64,000 nucleotides of DNA, from positions 62,001-126,000 of the forward strand of contig JBFXJP010000002.1 in assembly GCA_050174775.1 (NCBI GenBank), given 5' to 3'. A model generated the notes under the pieces. That model was given only the letters and a program-made list of their open reading frames with translations, was not told where the DNA came from and did no database searches. This DNA is from CAYPGJ01 sp050174775. GTDB lineage: Bacteria > Planctomycetota > Phycisphaerae > Phycisphaerales > UBA1924. Below are positions 24,927-32,934 of this stretch, in pieces (within the stretch, counting starts at the first letter, position 1; the number at the start of each line of letters is the position of its first letter). The translations under genes were made by a program, and so were the position numbers.

Positions 24927-25149
24927 GCCCGCTTCTCCTCGACGTCCCTGAACCCGCTTCCCGTCACACCGCACACCCTCTTGAATCGGCTCAACGCCCC
25001 CGAACGCATCCCCATTGCACCCATCTTCCCGCCCCCACGTAAACCCGCACGCCCCCTCCCCGGTTGCCGTCGCCCGCACCGCGTACACTCGAACCCCTCC
25101 TCCCCCTCCCACACCCTCTCTTCCTCCAGCATCACCTCCAGAGACCCCA

Positions 25150-25237
25150 CGGTGGGGTGGCCGAGCGGCTGATGGCGCCGGTCTTGAAAACCGGCAGACC
25201 CGTCAGGGTCTCGCGGGTTCGAATCCCGCCCCCACCG
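25150..25237 (+). tRNA. tRNA-Ser(TGA)
   Basis: An 88-nt class II tRNA. The acceptor stem is GGTGGGG with CCCCACC. The anticodon loop CTTGAAA gives TGA. A long variable arm (GACCC with GGGTC) is present and the T arm is GCGGG-TTCGAAT-CCCGC. The discriminator is G. CCA is not encoded. Confidence 0.97.
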
Positions 25238-25305
25238 CTTTCACTGAATCCGATCATCCTCACACGCGAAACCTCCCGCGAACCCCACAACTCGCAGGAG
25301 CGCTT

Positions 25306-26058
25306 ATGCCATTCACACGCGCCGCCTTCCCCGCCATCCTCACGTCCATCGCCATGCTCGCATGCAGCGCCGAAAACCCCTCACCCGAATCTCTCACCCG
25401 CATCACTCCCCCTCCCATCCCCACTCTCGCGCCTCAACCTGGCTCATCCGTCCGTGTCGGCGGCGATCTCAACGCCACAATCACAACCACCGCCAACGGC
25501 TTTCGTCACGGCCCGTCCTCCATCGACACCCCGCTCCCCGACGGATACCCCGCGCCCACACCACCCGGCGCGATCGACATCAAGTCCTACCCTTCCGTCC
25601 GACTCGCCGAAGTCCAGGGCGTCTCCAACCCGGATCGCGGCATGAACGACGCCTTCTGGCCTCTCTTCAAGCACATCAAAAAACACGATATCGCGATGAC
25701 CGCGCCCGTCGAGATGAACTACACCAGCCTCGCCGACGACAACTCCCCCGAAACATGGTCGATGGCATTCCTCTACCGCACACCAGACCTCAACGACACC
25801 GGCGCCGAAGGCGATGTGCTCGTGCGTGACGCCGCGCCCGTGACCGTTCTCTCGCTCGGCGTCAGAGGCGACTACGGCAAGAGCCTCGTGAACGAAGCGC
25901 GCAAGCAACTCCAGTCGTGGCTCGACCAGCACCCCCAGTGGCAACCCACCGGGCAATGGCGCGCACTCTACTACAACGGCCCATCGCTCTTCTGGTGGAA
26001 CAAGTGGGCTGAAGTCCAGATCCCCGTCTGTGCGCCCGAAGCGCCCTCCCAGCCCTGA
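25306..26058 (+). CDS. SOUL-family heme-binding lipoprotein
   Basis: A 250-residue exported protein. The signal peptide ends in a lipobox (SIAMLAC, Cys near 20), so it is probably membrane-anchored. After a Pro-rich linker the SOUL domain runs from about 85 to the end: IDIKSYPSVRLAEVQ, FWPLFKHIKKHDIAMTAPVE, the YTSLADD region, and a Trp-rich end SLFWWNKWAEVQIPV. SOUL proteins bind heme or porphyrins, but the function here is unknown. The ATG at 25306 has AGGAG five bases upstream. It stands alone between a tRNA and a gene desert. Confidence 0.88.
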   Translation: MPFTRAAFPAILTSIAMLACSAENPSPESLTRITPPPIPTLAPQPGSSVRVGGDLNATITTTANGFRHGPSSIDTPLPDGYPAPTPPGAIDIKSYPSVRLAEVQGVSNPDRGMNDAFWPLFKHIKKHDIAMTAPVEMNYTSLADDNSPETWSMAFLYRTPDLNDTGAEGDVLVRDAAPVTVLSLGVRGDYGKSLVNEARKQLQSWLDQHPQWQPTGQWRALYYNGPSLFWWNKWAEVQIPVCAPEAPSQP

Positions 26059-26476
26059 CCCCTCAGTGCCCTCGGACGCGCGCCCACTCGCCCAGCCGAC
26101 GAACCCGCCCTCCCATCCGCGCGGGCTTCGACCGCGCTAGCAGCAATTCACTCGCGCTCCCCTCGCACAATCAAAATATCCGCCCGATGTCGCCCGCCCC
26201 AACGTCGAGGCGCACACACCGCGACGACACGTCGCACCCCCGACGAGCACACCTCCCCCGCACGAGGAGACCCCCCCCATGCCCACGCGCGCCATCACCG
26301 CCCTCGCCTCGTCCCGCCGACGCCGCGCCGCCTGATCCCGCATCCGCACCCAAAGCCCCGCGCGGCGCCTCTCACCCGCCGCGCGCGGGCCCAGCACCAC
26401 CCGGCGGCGTGACGCTACACCCGCGCCAAGCCGTCTTTCTCCGCGCGCACACCGTCACACCCACAAACCGCCACTC
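26059..26476. other. Non-coding 418-bp interval with a GC hairpin
   Basis: No convincing gene is seen between the SOUL stop and the HAF-repeat stop. It holds a hairpin at 26359-26385 (nine pairs, CGCGCGGCG with CGCCGCGCG, nine-base loop). On the minus strand this is followed by GGGGCTTT and could end the HAF-repeat transcript. A run of eight C at 26271-26278 precedes a micro-ORF listed separately. The longer open frames here have no ribosome site or domain. Confidence 0.5.
26279..26335 (+). CDS. Possible 18-codon micro-ORF
   Basis: ATG at 26279 with CGAGGAG ten bases upstream and a TGA at 26333. The product would be small and end in RRRRAA after ITALASS. It could be a leader or simply chance. 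Nothing downstream on the plus strand would be regulated by it, so confidence is low. Confidence 0.15.
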   Translation: MPTRAITALASSRRRRAA

Positions 26477-27649
26477 TCAACACCCCTGCCCGAATCTCCC
26501 GAGCAGCACGTTCAGATCCGCGAACGTCACCACCCCGTCATTGTTGAAATCACCCATCTCCCCGGCCGGAACGCCGGCTCCGAAGTGACTCAGCACGATG
26601 TTCAGGTCAGCGAAGTTCACCTGAAAATCCCCGTTCGCGTCCCCCTCGCAAGCCATCAGCAACACCGCCCTCGGGAACCCGTTCAACTCCCCGTATCCCG
26701 CGATCTGCCCCGCGTCGTTCACCGCGTACATGTCGTGCAACTCCCACGCGCCCCCCTCGATCCGCGTGTTCAAGTCCACCATCCCCCCGCCCTGCCTCCA
26801 GAAGAACGGCCGGCCGTCGCTCACGCCCACAACCTGCCCGCGATTGTTCACCCCGCGCGCCGTGCTCGATCGCGCTCCCGCGAGCGTCCCCAGATCAACC
26901 CGTGACGTCACGTTCCCGCCCGCGTCCACCACGAACACGCACGCGTGCGGATCGCCCGACGCAACCTGCGCCCACCCAACCACCCGATCCCCCTCGTTCA
27001 ACCCCAGCGCCTGACTCGACGCGCCACCCAGCGTCCCCAGATCCTTCACCACTCCTCCCTGCCACACCACCGCGCGATGCGCATTCTCCCCCGTCGTCCA
27101 CGACATCCCCGCGATCCTCCCCGACGCGTTCACCGCGCGCGCATACCAGTTCGCGCCTCCCAACCCCGGCAACTCCGTCAGCGCTCCCCCCTCGAGCACG
27201 CACCCCCGATCCACCACGCTCATCCCGCTCGCCACGCTCACGTGACCGACCACCACGCCCGACCCGTTGACCCCACGAGCCGAAAACAACCCGATGTCAA
27301 CAGGCGATCCCCCCCCCCCCGACCATCTGAACGACCTCGCCGCCACCTGCCCCAACGAGAACGACACCCCGTACGCCTCACCCGACCCCGTCACCGCAAA
27401 CGCCCACGACAACGCATCACCCGACAACGACCCCGTCGTCGTCAGCGCTCCCCCCGGCGCCCGCCCCCAACCCACGTGCGCATTCCCCGCACTCACCGCC
27501 GTCACTCCCGCCGTCCAACCATTCTCCGACAACGCGAACGCTCGGCTCGCCCCCCCCGCGCTCCCGAGATCAACCACACGATACGACGGCGCCCCCACAA
27601 CACTCCCGCACAACGCCAACGCCGCAACACCGATCGTCTCAGCGCGCAT
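26477..27649 (-). CDS. Exported HAF-repeat protein with dockerin-like C-terminus
   Basis: A 390-residue secreted protein. A signal peptide (AALALCGSVVGAP) is followed by repeated units of the HAF family with recurring DLGTLGG, ARAVNASGRIAG and GVNNRGQVVG motifs. These probably form a beta-propeller-like fold. The last ~55 residues carry two EF-hand-like loops (GDANGDFQVNFADLN and GDFNNDGVVTFADLN), a dockerin-like calcium-binding pair. Codons near residues 110-114 (27309-27320) contain a run of 12 G. It overlaps the cytochrome gene stop by 11 bases, so the two form an operon. Confidence 0.85.
   Translation of the reverse strand: MRAETIGVAALALCGSVVGAPSYRVVDLGSAGGASRAFALSENGWTAGVTAVSAGNAHVGWGRAPGGALTTTGSLSGDALSWAFAVTGSGEAYGVSFSLGQVAARSFRWSGGGGSPVDIGLFSARGVNGSGVVVGHVSVASGMSVVDRGCVLEGGALTELPGLGGANWYARAVNASGRIAGMSWTTGENAHRAVVWQGGVVKDLGTLGGASSQALGLNEGDRVVGWAQVASGDPHACVFVVDAGGNVTSRVDLGTLAGARSSTARGVNNRGQVVGVSDGRPFFWRQGGGMVDLNTRIEGGAWELHDMYAVNDAGQIAGYGELNGFPRAVLLMACEGDANGDFQVNFADLNIVLSHFGAGVPAGEMGDFNNDGVVTFADLNVLLGRFGQGC
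27309..27320. repeat. 12-base homopolymer (poly-G on coding strand)
   Basis: Twelve C in a row on the plus strand encode a Gly-rich turn (SGGGGSP) of the HAF-repeat protein. Such tracts slip during replication, and a one-base change here would truncate the protein after roughly a quarter of its length. It is the longest homopolymer noticed in the window. Confidence 0.9.
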
Positions 27650-29009
27650 CTCGCCTCTCCTTCTCCAGCGAAGCACTCAGCAGCCGCGCCATCTCCACGC
27701 GACGATCCACCCCGCCCCCCGCATCACCCGAATCCCCCTCGTTGATCCGATGGAAGAACCCCTCGCTCGGCGGCGTCGTGTGGCACACCGCGCACGTGTC
27801 GATCGTCCCCGCATGACCCTGCAGCGCTATCGCCTGCAGGTTGTCCACCTCCGTCACCGTCGGCGTAATCGCGTGCGGACTCCCGTGACACGCCGCGCAT
27901 TGCACCCCGCTGTGCCCACGGCTCTCACGGAACAACTTCCCAGACTCCTCAAACGCGAACCCCGGCCGTGCGTGACAACTCCCGCACCTCGGCTCATCAA
28001 TCCAAGGCCGCCGCGACGGATCCCCCACGTCCGCCATCGACCCGTGACACTCCGAACACCGCATCCCCTTCGCCAGGTGAATGTCCCGCTGACACGCCGT
28101 CCGAATCCCCGGGTGACACGCGTAGCACTCGCTCGCCAACCCCGACGCCGGACCCATCCGCGCCGCGTGCGCGCTGTGCATCGACGACGACAGACTCGCC
28201 ACCCCCGGCACGCCCGGCGTCCCCAGCGCGTTGCTCGAGTGGCAACTCGCGCACAGCACCGGCTTCATCGTCTCCAGACCCGTCCCGTGCAGCGTGTCGT
28301 GCCGACGCAGAATGTCCGTCGCCACCGAGATCCCCACCGCGTTGTGGCACAAGTCGCACGACAATTCCGTCGACACCGGCACGACAGCCTGCGTTCGCGC
28401 CACCTCGCTCCCGTTCCGCACCACGCGAATCGTCGCCAGCGGATACGGGTTCTCGCGGCCCGTGTCCTCCGTCGGCGTGATCGGAATCCCCGTCACCGAC
28501 CAGTCGTTGTTCCCCGTCGGCGTCATCGTCCCCGACATCCCGTGACCCGTCAGACCCACGTTCGGCGCCGGGCTCACCCCGAACAGCGCGGGCGCATACC
28601 GCCAGAAGTTCGTCTTCGACGCCGACTCCGTGTTCGACGGTATCCAGTACCGCACCGACACGTCCCCGGTCATGATCTCAGGCTCGACGCCACGACGAAT
28701 CACCGTCGCGTGCAGGTTGTTGAACGGCGGCAGCACCACGATCTCCGAGAAATCGTCGTTCATGCAGTGCATGCCCAGGTCGTTGTACCCCATCACCACG
28801 TACGCCCCCAACGCGTCCGCCGTCCCCGTCGCAACCGTGGTCGCGCGCGTCGGACCAGCCGAATCCTCCCTCGCCTCGCCCGCCCCCAGCGCCAGCGCCG
28901 CCCTCTCCCACAACGACAACCCCACCCCCGCAAACACCGCGATCCGCACAACCGCCCGCGCCCCCCGACGCGAAGCCCAGCCAAGTCGACCCGAGGCAAC
29001 ACGCTCCAT
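27639..29009 (-). CDS. Heptaheme c-type cytochrome, exported
   Basis: A 456-residue protein with a long N-terminal signal/anchor (about 20-42) and seven CxxCH heme motifs at about residues 218, 253, 295, 318, 342, 371 and 406. The N-terminal ~200 residues are free of heme motifs and include MGYNDLGMHCMNDDFSE. Histidines spaced between the motifs (for example HHAHAAR-like SMHSAHAAR) could serve as distal ligands. The likely role is extracytoplasmic electron transfer, with donor and acceptor unknown. The ATG at 29009 has GGAGGGCG upstream. It is the first gene of an operon with the HAF-repeat protein. Confidence 0.93.
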   Translation of the reverse strand: MERVASGRLGWASRRGARAVVRIAVFAGVGLSLWERAALALGAGEAREDSAGPTRATTVATGTADALGAYVVMGYNDLGMHCMNDDFSEIVVLPPFNNLHATVIRRGVEPEIMTGDVSVRYWIPSNTESASKTNFWRYAPALFGVSPAPNVGLTGHGMSGTMTPTGNNDWSVTGIPITPTEDTGRENPYPLATIRVVRNGSEVARTQAVVPVSTELSCDLCHNAVGISVATDILRRHDTLHGTGLETMKPVLCASCHSSNALGTPGVPGVASLSSSMHSAHAARMGPASGLASECYACHPGIRTACQRDIHLAKGMRCSECHGSMADVGDPSRRPWIDEPRCGSCHARPGFAFEESGKLFRESRGHSGVQCAACHGSPHAITPTVTEVDNLQAIALQGHAGTIDTCAVCHTTPPSEGFFHRINEGDSGDAGGGVDRRVEMARLLSASLEKERRDAR

Positions 29010-29050
29010 GGCGCCCTCCAGTCACTGAGAAATCAGCAAAGCCCCGCCCA

Positions 29051-29064
29051 ATCTGATTTCAGAT
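29051..29064. promoter_or_regulatory. Perfect palindrome upstream of the cytochrome operon (site 1)
   Basis: ATCTGA-TT-TCAGAT is a perfect six-base dyad 42 bp upstream of the cytochrome start in a locally AT-rich stretch. A second dyad starts ten bases further away. Together they look like operator half-sites for a dimeric regulator. Confidence 0.4.
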
Positions 29065-29073
29065 AAAAGCGTC

Positions 29074-29087
29074 GTATATCAATATAC
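29074..29087. promoter_or_regulatory. Perfect palindrome upstream of the cytochrome operon (site 2)
   Basis: GTATAT-CA-ATATAC is a perfect six-base dyad. It is AT-rich in a GC-rich genome and could also contain the -10 hexamer of the minus-strand promoter. The centre-to-centre distance to site 1 is 23 bp, about two helical turns. Confidence 0.4.
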
Positions 29088-29207
29088 CCCCGCTCCGCTC
29101 ATCCTCCAAGAACAAAATCCAAGACGGCTTTCACCCCTTGCCGAACCACATCCACCCCGTGCGCACAGCACGCCGTATCACGCGGATACGGCGCACACGC
29201 CCCGTCA

Positions 29208-30443
29208 CTACACGCTCTCGGCCAAGAGTTGGGATTCCGCGCCGTAGAACTGCGCAACTACCTGTCGCCAATCATCTTGCGTCTCAACACGCACGAACGC
29301 GCGCTTCACCTCATCCCCACGCGGATGATGCGCCGCAAACCGGATCCCGAACTTCCGCATCAGCCGCCCAGCCAGCCGCTCCCCGTTCACAAGTCTTGAA
29401 TACTCAAAGTGTTGCAGCAGCACATCCCGCTGCTCCTCGATCGTCGGCGCCATCGGAGCCTCCCCACGCATCATCTGCCGCGCCTGCCGGAAAACCCACG
29501 GGTTCCCGATGCACCCCCGCGCCACGCTCACCGCCGCAACTCCTGTGTACTCAAGCATTTGGAAGATTTCGCGCGCCCCCCAGACATCCCCGCTCCCGAA
29601 GATGATCCGGTCCCCCCTCGACCGCACCAGGTCACGCAAGAACGTCCATCTCGACGGCCCCACGTACTTCTGCTTGACGCTGCGCCCGTGCACCGTAACC
29701 CATGCGTAGCCAAGCTCATACGCCTTGTCGAAGATCTGAAAAAACGCCCGCTCGTGCTCCTCCGTGTCATCAAAGGCACGACGCATTTTGACGGAGCAGA
29801 TCACATCACTCGGCAGGGCTTCCCGCACCGCCCGGAGGATCTCGATCGCGCCCTGCGGCTCGCGCAACCAGTGGCCGCCCCGGGCTTTACGCTCGATCTT
29901 CTTCACCGGGCACGCCAGGTTGACGTCGATCACCTCGAAGGTCCGCTCCGCGCGCGTCGCGCGCAACTCCTTGGCCGTGCGGTACTCCCGATCCGCCCGC
30001 GCGCCCTGTTCGATCATCTTCACCGCCGCGGCCGCCATGGTGTCCGGGTCCGAACCCATAAGTTGGCCTGCCAGAGGATGATCGGCGCTGCCGAAGGGCA
30101 GGTTGTCCTCAAGCTCTCCGAGGTCGGCCTTGGCAAAGCCCCGCCCCCCGGCGAGCAGCGTCCGGTCCAGCAGGGCCTCGGTGACGCAGAACGGGGCGCC
30201 GAGCGAGCGCGCGATGAGGCGCATGGCCGCGTCGGAGTACCCGGCGAGCCCGGCCTGGAAGAACGGCGCGTCGAATTCGGGCAGGAGCGCGCGGAGTCGC
30301 GGGTCGACGCCCTGCGCGCCGATGCGTTGCGCGGCCGCGGTCACGTCGATGAGGTCCGCGCCCGGCGCGACGGCCGGGGAGGGCGGCGTGGCGTTCGAGC
30401 CGTCGCAGCCTTGCGTCTCCGGGGTGTTGCTCGGGGCGGACAT
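29208..30443 (-). CDS. dus: tRNA-dihydrouridine synthase
   Basis: FMN- and NADPH-dependent reduction of uridine in tRNA D-loops. It has 411 residues with an N-terminal extension of about 60 over the usual DusB/DusC length. The TIM-barrel motifs are visible: FFQAGLAGYSDAAMR near 61, the catalytic-Cys motif NLACPVKKI near 175, VKMRRAF, VTVHGRSVKQ, FGSGDVW and SVARGCIGNPW. The ATG at 30443 is divergent from the small lipoprotein gene with only 18 bp between starts. Plus-strand composition changes within this gene. Confidence 0.93.
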   Translation of the reverse strand: MSAPSNTPETQGCDGSNATPPSPAVAPGADLIDVTAAAQRIGAQGVDPRLRALLPEFDAPFFQAGLAGYSDAAMRLIARSLGAPFCVTEALLDRTLLAGGRGFAKADLGELEDNLPFGSADHPLAGQLMGSDPDTMAAAAVKMIEQGARADREYRTAKELRATRAERTFEVIDVNLACPVKKIERKARGGHWLREPQGAIEILRAVREALPSDVICSVKMRRAFDDTEEHERAFFQIFDKAYELGYAWVTVHGRSVKQKYVGPSRWTFLRDLVRSRGDRIIFGSGDVWGAREIFQMLEYTGVAAVSVARGCIGNPWVFRQARQMMRGEAPMAPTIEEQRDVLLQHFEYSRLVNGERLAGRLMRKFGIRFAAHHPRGDEVKRAFVRVETQDDWRQVVAQFYGAESQLLAESV

Positions 30444-30461
30444 GGAGGCGACTATAGAACG

Positions 30462-30878
30462 ATGCGAACTGTTTCAGCGATTCTTGCGGCGTCGTGCGTG
30501 GCTGTGGTCGTCGGGTGCGCGGGGGGGCCGGAGCGGGATCACGCCCAGACGTACCCGTCGCAGAAGCGGATCGGTCCGACGCTCGACATCCAGGTGCTGC
30601 GTGGCCAGGGGGAGATCACGATGACGAACGCGTCGGGTCGCGCGTTCGGTCCGGTGAACATGTGGTTGAACCAGTGGTACGTGCTGCCGATCGACGGGCT
30701 GGAGGTCGGCGAGACGAAGACGATCCGGCTGGATCGGTTCATCGACGAGCACGGTGAGCGGTTCCGCGTGGGCGGGTTCTTCGCGACGAAAGCGCCTGAG
30801 CGATTGGTGCTCGCGCAGTTCGAGACGGAAGAAGAGATGGTTGGATTGATCGTGGTGCGACCGCGCGAAGAGCGCTAG
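30462..30878 (+). CDS. Small lipoprotein of unknown function
   Basis: A 138-residue protein. The signal peptide has a lipobox (AVVVGC, Cys near 19), so it should be lipid-anchored. The mature part has MNLNQ-type beta segments (MTNASGRAFGPVNMWLNQWYV, split across strands) and ends in VGLIVVRPREER. No family is recognised. The ribosome site is poor (GGAGG 14 bases upstream), so translation may be weak or leaderless, which fits the very short divergent promoter region with dus. Confidence 0.7.
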   Translation: MRTVSAILAASCVAVVVGCAGGPERDHAQTYPSQKRIGPTLDIQVLRGQGEITMTNASGRAFGPVNMWLNQWYVLPIDGLEVGETKTIRLDRFIDEHGERFRVGGFFATKAPERLVLAQFETEEEMVGLIVVRPREER

Positions 30879-30900
30879 CCGGGCGCACTGATCATCGAAA

Positions 30901-30930
30901 ATCCACCGTATCGGGGGAGATACGGTGGAT
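30901..30930. terminator. Perfect 12-bp inverted repeat after the lipoprotein gene
   Basis: ATCCACCGTATC (30901-30912) pairs perfectly with GATACGGTGGAT (30919-30930) across a six-base loop. It lies 22 nt after the lipoprotein stop. On the plus strand no T tract follows, while on the minus strand TTTT follows. It is probably a terminator or mRNA-stabilising hairpin, but its orientation is unclear. Confidence 0.6.
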
Positions 30931-31169
30931 AGGAGGGAAGAAACACGTCAACGAGAGTGTACCTATTGAGGATGGCCGGGTCGAGGAGGGGCGGAGGAAA
31001 AAAGGGACGCCGATCGGACGCCTAACACGCGTTTCGGAGCGGTGCGCGGGGGTGGGGAGTGGATCAGGGGTCCGGGGGTGACGATGAAATCGCTGAGCGA
31101 GCAACGCCCCGGTCGCCTGGATGCGAGGGGGGGCGGTCTTGTGGGCGCTGGGCGCAGGAGGCATATGCC

Positions 31170-32225
31170 GTGCGAGTACTCGTGTGTGACGATTCGGCGG
31201 TGATGCGGAAGGCGATCTCGCGCGTGATCGAGGCGGAGCCTGGGATGGAGCTGGTGGGGACGGCGCGGAACGGTCTTGAGGGTGTGGAGAAGGTGAAGTC
31301 TCTGCGTCCGGACGCGGTGACGCTGGACATCGAGATGCCGGAGCTGGACGGCTTGGGCGCGCTGACGCGGATCATGTCGGAGTGCCCGACGCCGGTGCTG
31401 ATGTGCTCGAGCCTGACGACGGAGGGGAGCCATGCGGCGCTGACGGCGTTGCGTCTTGGCGCGGTGGATTTCCTGGCGAAGGACCCGATCGAGGTGGCGA
31501 AGGGGACATCGGGCTTTGCCGAGAAGCTGGTGATGAAGCTGAAGACGCTCGGCGCGTCGCGCGTGGGCGCGAAGAAGCCGAGCGTGCAGGGGCCGCCGGC
31601 GTCGCGGATGGCGCCGACGTTCCGTCCGCTGCAGTTTGACGCGATCCTGATCGGGTCGTCGACGGGCGGGCCGCCGGTGCTCGAGGAGATCATCGAGTCG
31701 CTGCCGGAGGACTTGTCGGCGCCGGTGGTGATCGCGCAGCACATGCCGCTGCTGTTCACGCAGGCGATGACGGAGCGTCTTGCCCGGGTGTCGAAGGTGC
31801 GCGTGGTGCTCGGGTCGGCGGGTGCGCGGATGGAGGCGGGCGTGGTGTACGTGTGTCCCGGGGGGAGTCATGGGCGCGTGGTGCGCGGGGAGCGTGGTGC
31901 GTTGACGCTGGAGGTGGGGAAGGAGCCGAGCACGGCGTTGTACAAGCCGAGCGTGGACGAGTTGTTTTTGTCGGGGGCGAGGACGGTGGGTGCGCGGTGC
32001 CTCGGGGTGGTGCTGACGGGGATGGGTGAGGACGGGCTTATCGGGGGTCGGGAGCTGAAGGCGCGGGGCGCGGTGCTGCTGGCGCAGGACGCAGAAACGA
32101 GTGTGGTGTACGGGATGCCGAGGGCGGTGACGGCTGCGGGTCTGACGCAGGCGAGCCTGACGCCGAAGCAGATCGGGGCTGCTTTGGGGACGTTGCGTCG
32201 GTCTCGTGCGGCTTCTGCGGCCTGA
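31170..32225 (+). CDS. cheB: Chemotaxis response regulator protein-glutamate methylesterase
   Basis: CheB, 351 residues. The receiver domain (1-120) has DDSA near 7 and the phosphorylated Asp in TLDIEMPELDG near 52. After a linker the methylesterase domain holds the catalytic Ser in IGSSTGGPP, His in AQHMP and Asp in GMGEDG. It removes methyl groups from receptor glutamates. The GTG at 31170 has CAGGAGG eight bases upstream. It is the first gene of the chemotaxis cluster, with cheW following after 134 nt. Confidence 0.96.
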   Translation: MRVLVCDDSAVMRKAISRVIEAEPGMELVGTARNGLEGVEKVKSLRPDAVTLDIEMPELDGLGALTRIMSECPTPVLMCSSLTTEGSHAALTALRLGAVDFLAKDPIEVAKGTSGFAEKLVMKLKTLGASRVGAKKPSVQGPPASRMAPTFRPLQFDAILIGSSTGGPPVLEEIIESLPEDLSAPVVIAQHMPLLFTQAMTERLARVSKVRVVLGSAGARMEAGVVYVCPGGSHGRVVRGERGALTLEVGKEPSTALYKPSVDELFLSGARTVGARCLGVVLTGMGEDGLIGGRELKARGAVLLAQDAETSVVYGMPRAVTAAGLTQASLTPKQIGAALGTLRRSRAASAA

Positions 32226-32359
32226 AATGGCGGGAGGAGTTGCAGGAAGCGTGCGGGAGAGGTTGAGGCAAGGTCGTGGATGACCGAAATGGATACGCCG
32301 GTCTGTTGCGCGGATCTGTGGAGACCCTCGCACGGGCGGAGAACGCAGGAGCGAGTTCG

Positions 32360-32881
32360 ATGAGCCAGACCATGGACGTCGGGTTGGGTCGCGTGAATGA
32401 CGAGCGTCGGGTGGCCGGGGATCAGCTGCAGCTGGTGACGTTCGAGGTCGGCGGGGAGGAGTATGCGGTCGAGATCCTGTCGGTGCAGGAGATCAACCGG
32501 ATGATGTCGCTGACGCGCGTGCCGCAGAGCCCGCCTGAGGTGGAGGGCGTGATCAACCTGCGCGGGAAGATCATTCCGGTGGTGGACCTTCGGAAGCGTT
32601 TCGGGCTGTCGCAGGCCGAGCACGGGACGGAGAGCCGGATCGTGGTGGTGGAGGTTCGCGGGAAGGTGATCGGGTTCATCGTGGACCGCGTGCACGAGGT
32701 GCTGCGGATCGAGTCGACGATCGTGGAGCCTGCGCCGGAGATGGTGTGCTCGATCGATTCGGACTTCGTGCAGGGGGTCGGCAAGCTGGAGGATCGTCTG
32801 CTGATCCTGCTGGACCTCGGGAAGCTGTTCGGGGAGGGGCTTGTCGGCGCGGCGGAAGAGTGCGCCCAGCGGGCCGCCTGA
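32360..32881 (+). CDS. cheW: Chemotaxis coupling protein
   Basis: CheW, 173 residues, a single SH3-like coupling domain from about 22. Signature segments are LVTFEVGGEEYAVEIL, GVINLRGKIIPVVDLR, and IVDRVHEVLRI near the middle. It bridges receptors and CheA. The ATG at 32360 with AGGAG eight bases upstream is preferred over an in-frame start at 32276. The next gene, cheR, begins 53 nt downstream. Confidence 0.96.
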   Translation: MSQTMDVGLGRVNDERRVAGDQLQLVTFEVGGEEYAVEILSVQEINRMMSLTRVPQSPPEVEGVINLRGKIIPVVDLRKRFGLSQAEHGTESRIVVVEVRGKVIGFIVDRVHEVLRIESTIVEPAPEMVCSIDSDFVQGVGKLEDRLLILLDLGKLFGEGLVGAAEECAQRAA

Positions 32882-32934
32882 GCGGGGCTTCGTAGGAATC
32901 GTATTACCTCACAACGACAAACGGGAGCGCGATC

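Noticed and set aside
27267..29066. A 599-codon open frame on the plus strand across the cytochrome and HAF-repeat genes
   Set aside because: It is the complement of two well-supported genes, is rich in Arg, His and Pro, and has no domain or ribosome site. High GC makes such antisense frames common.
29900..30300. Replication origin at the composition flip
   Set aside because: No dnaA, dnaN or DnaA-box cluster is visible, and a second opposite flip lies only about 20 kb away.
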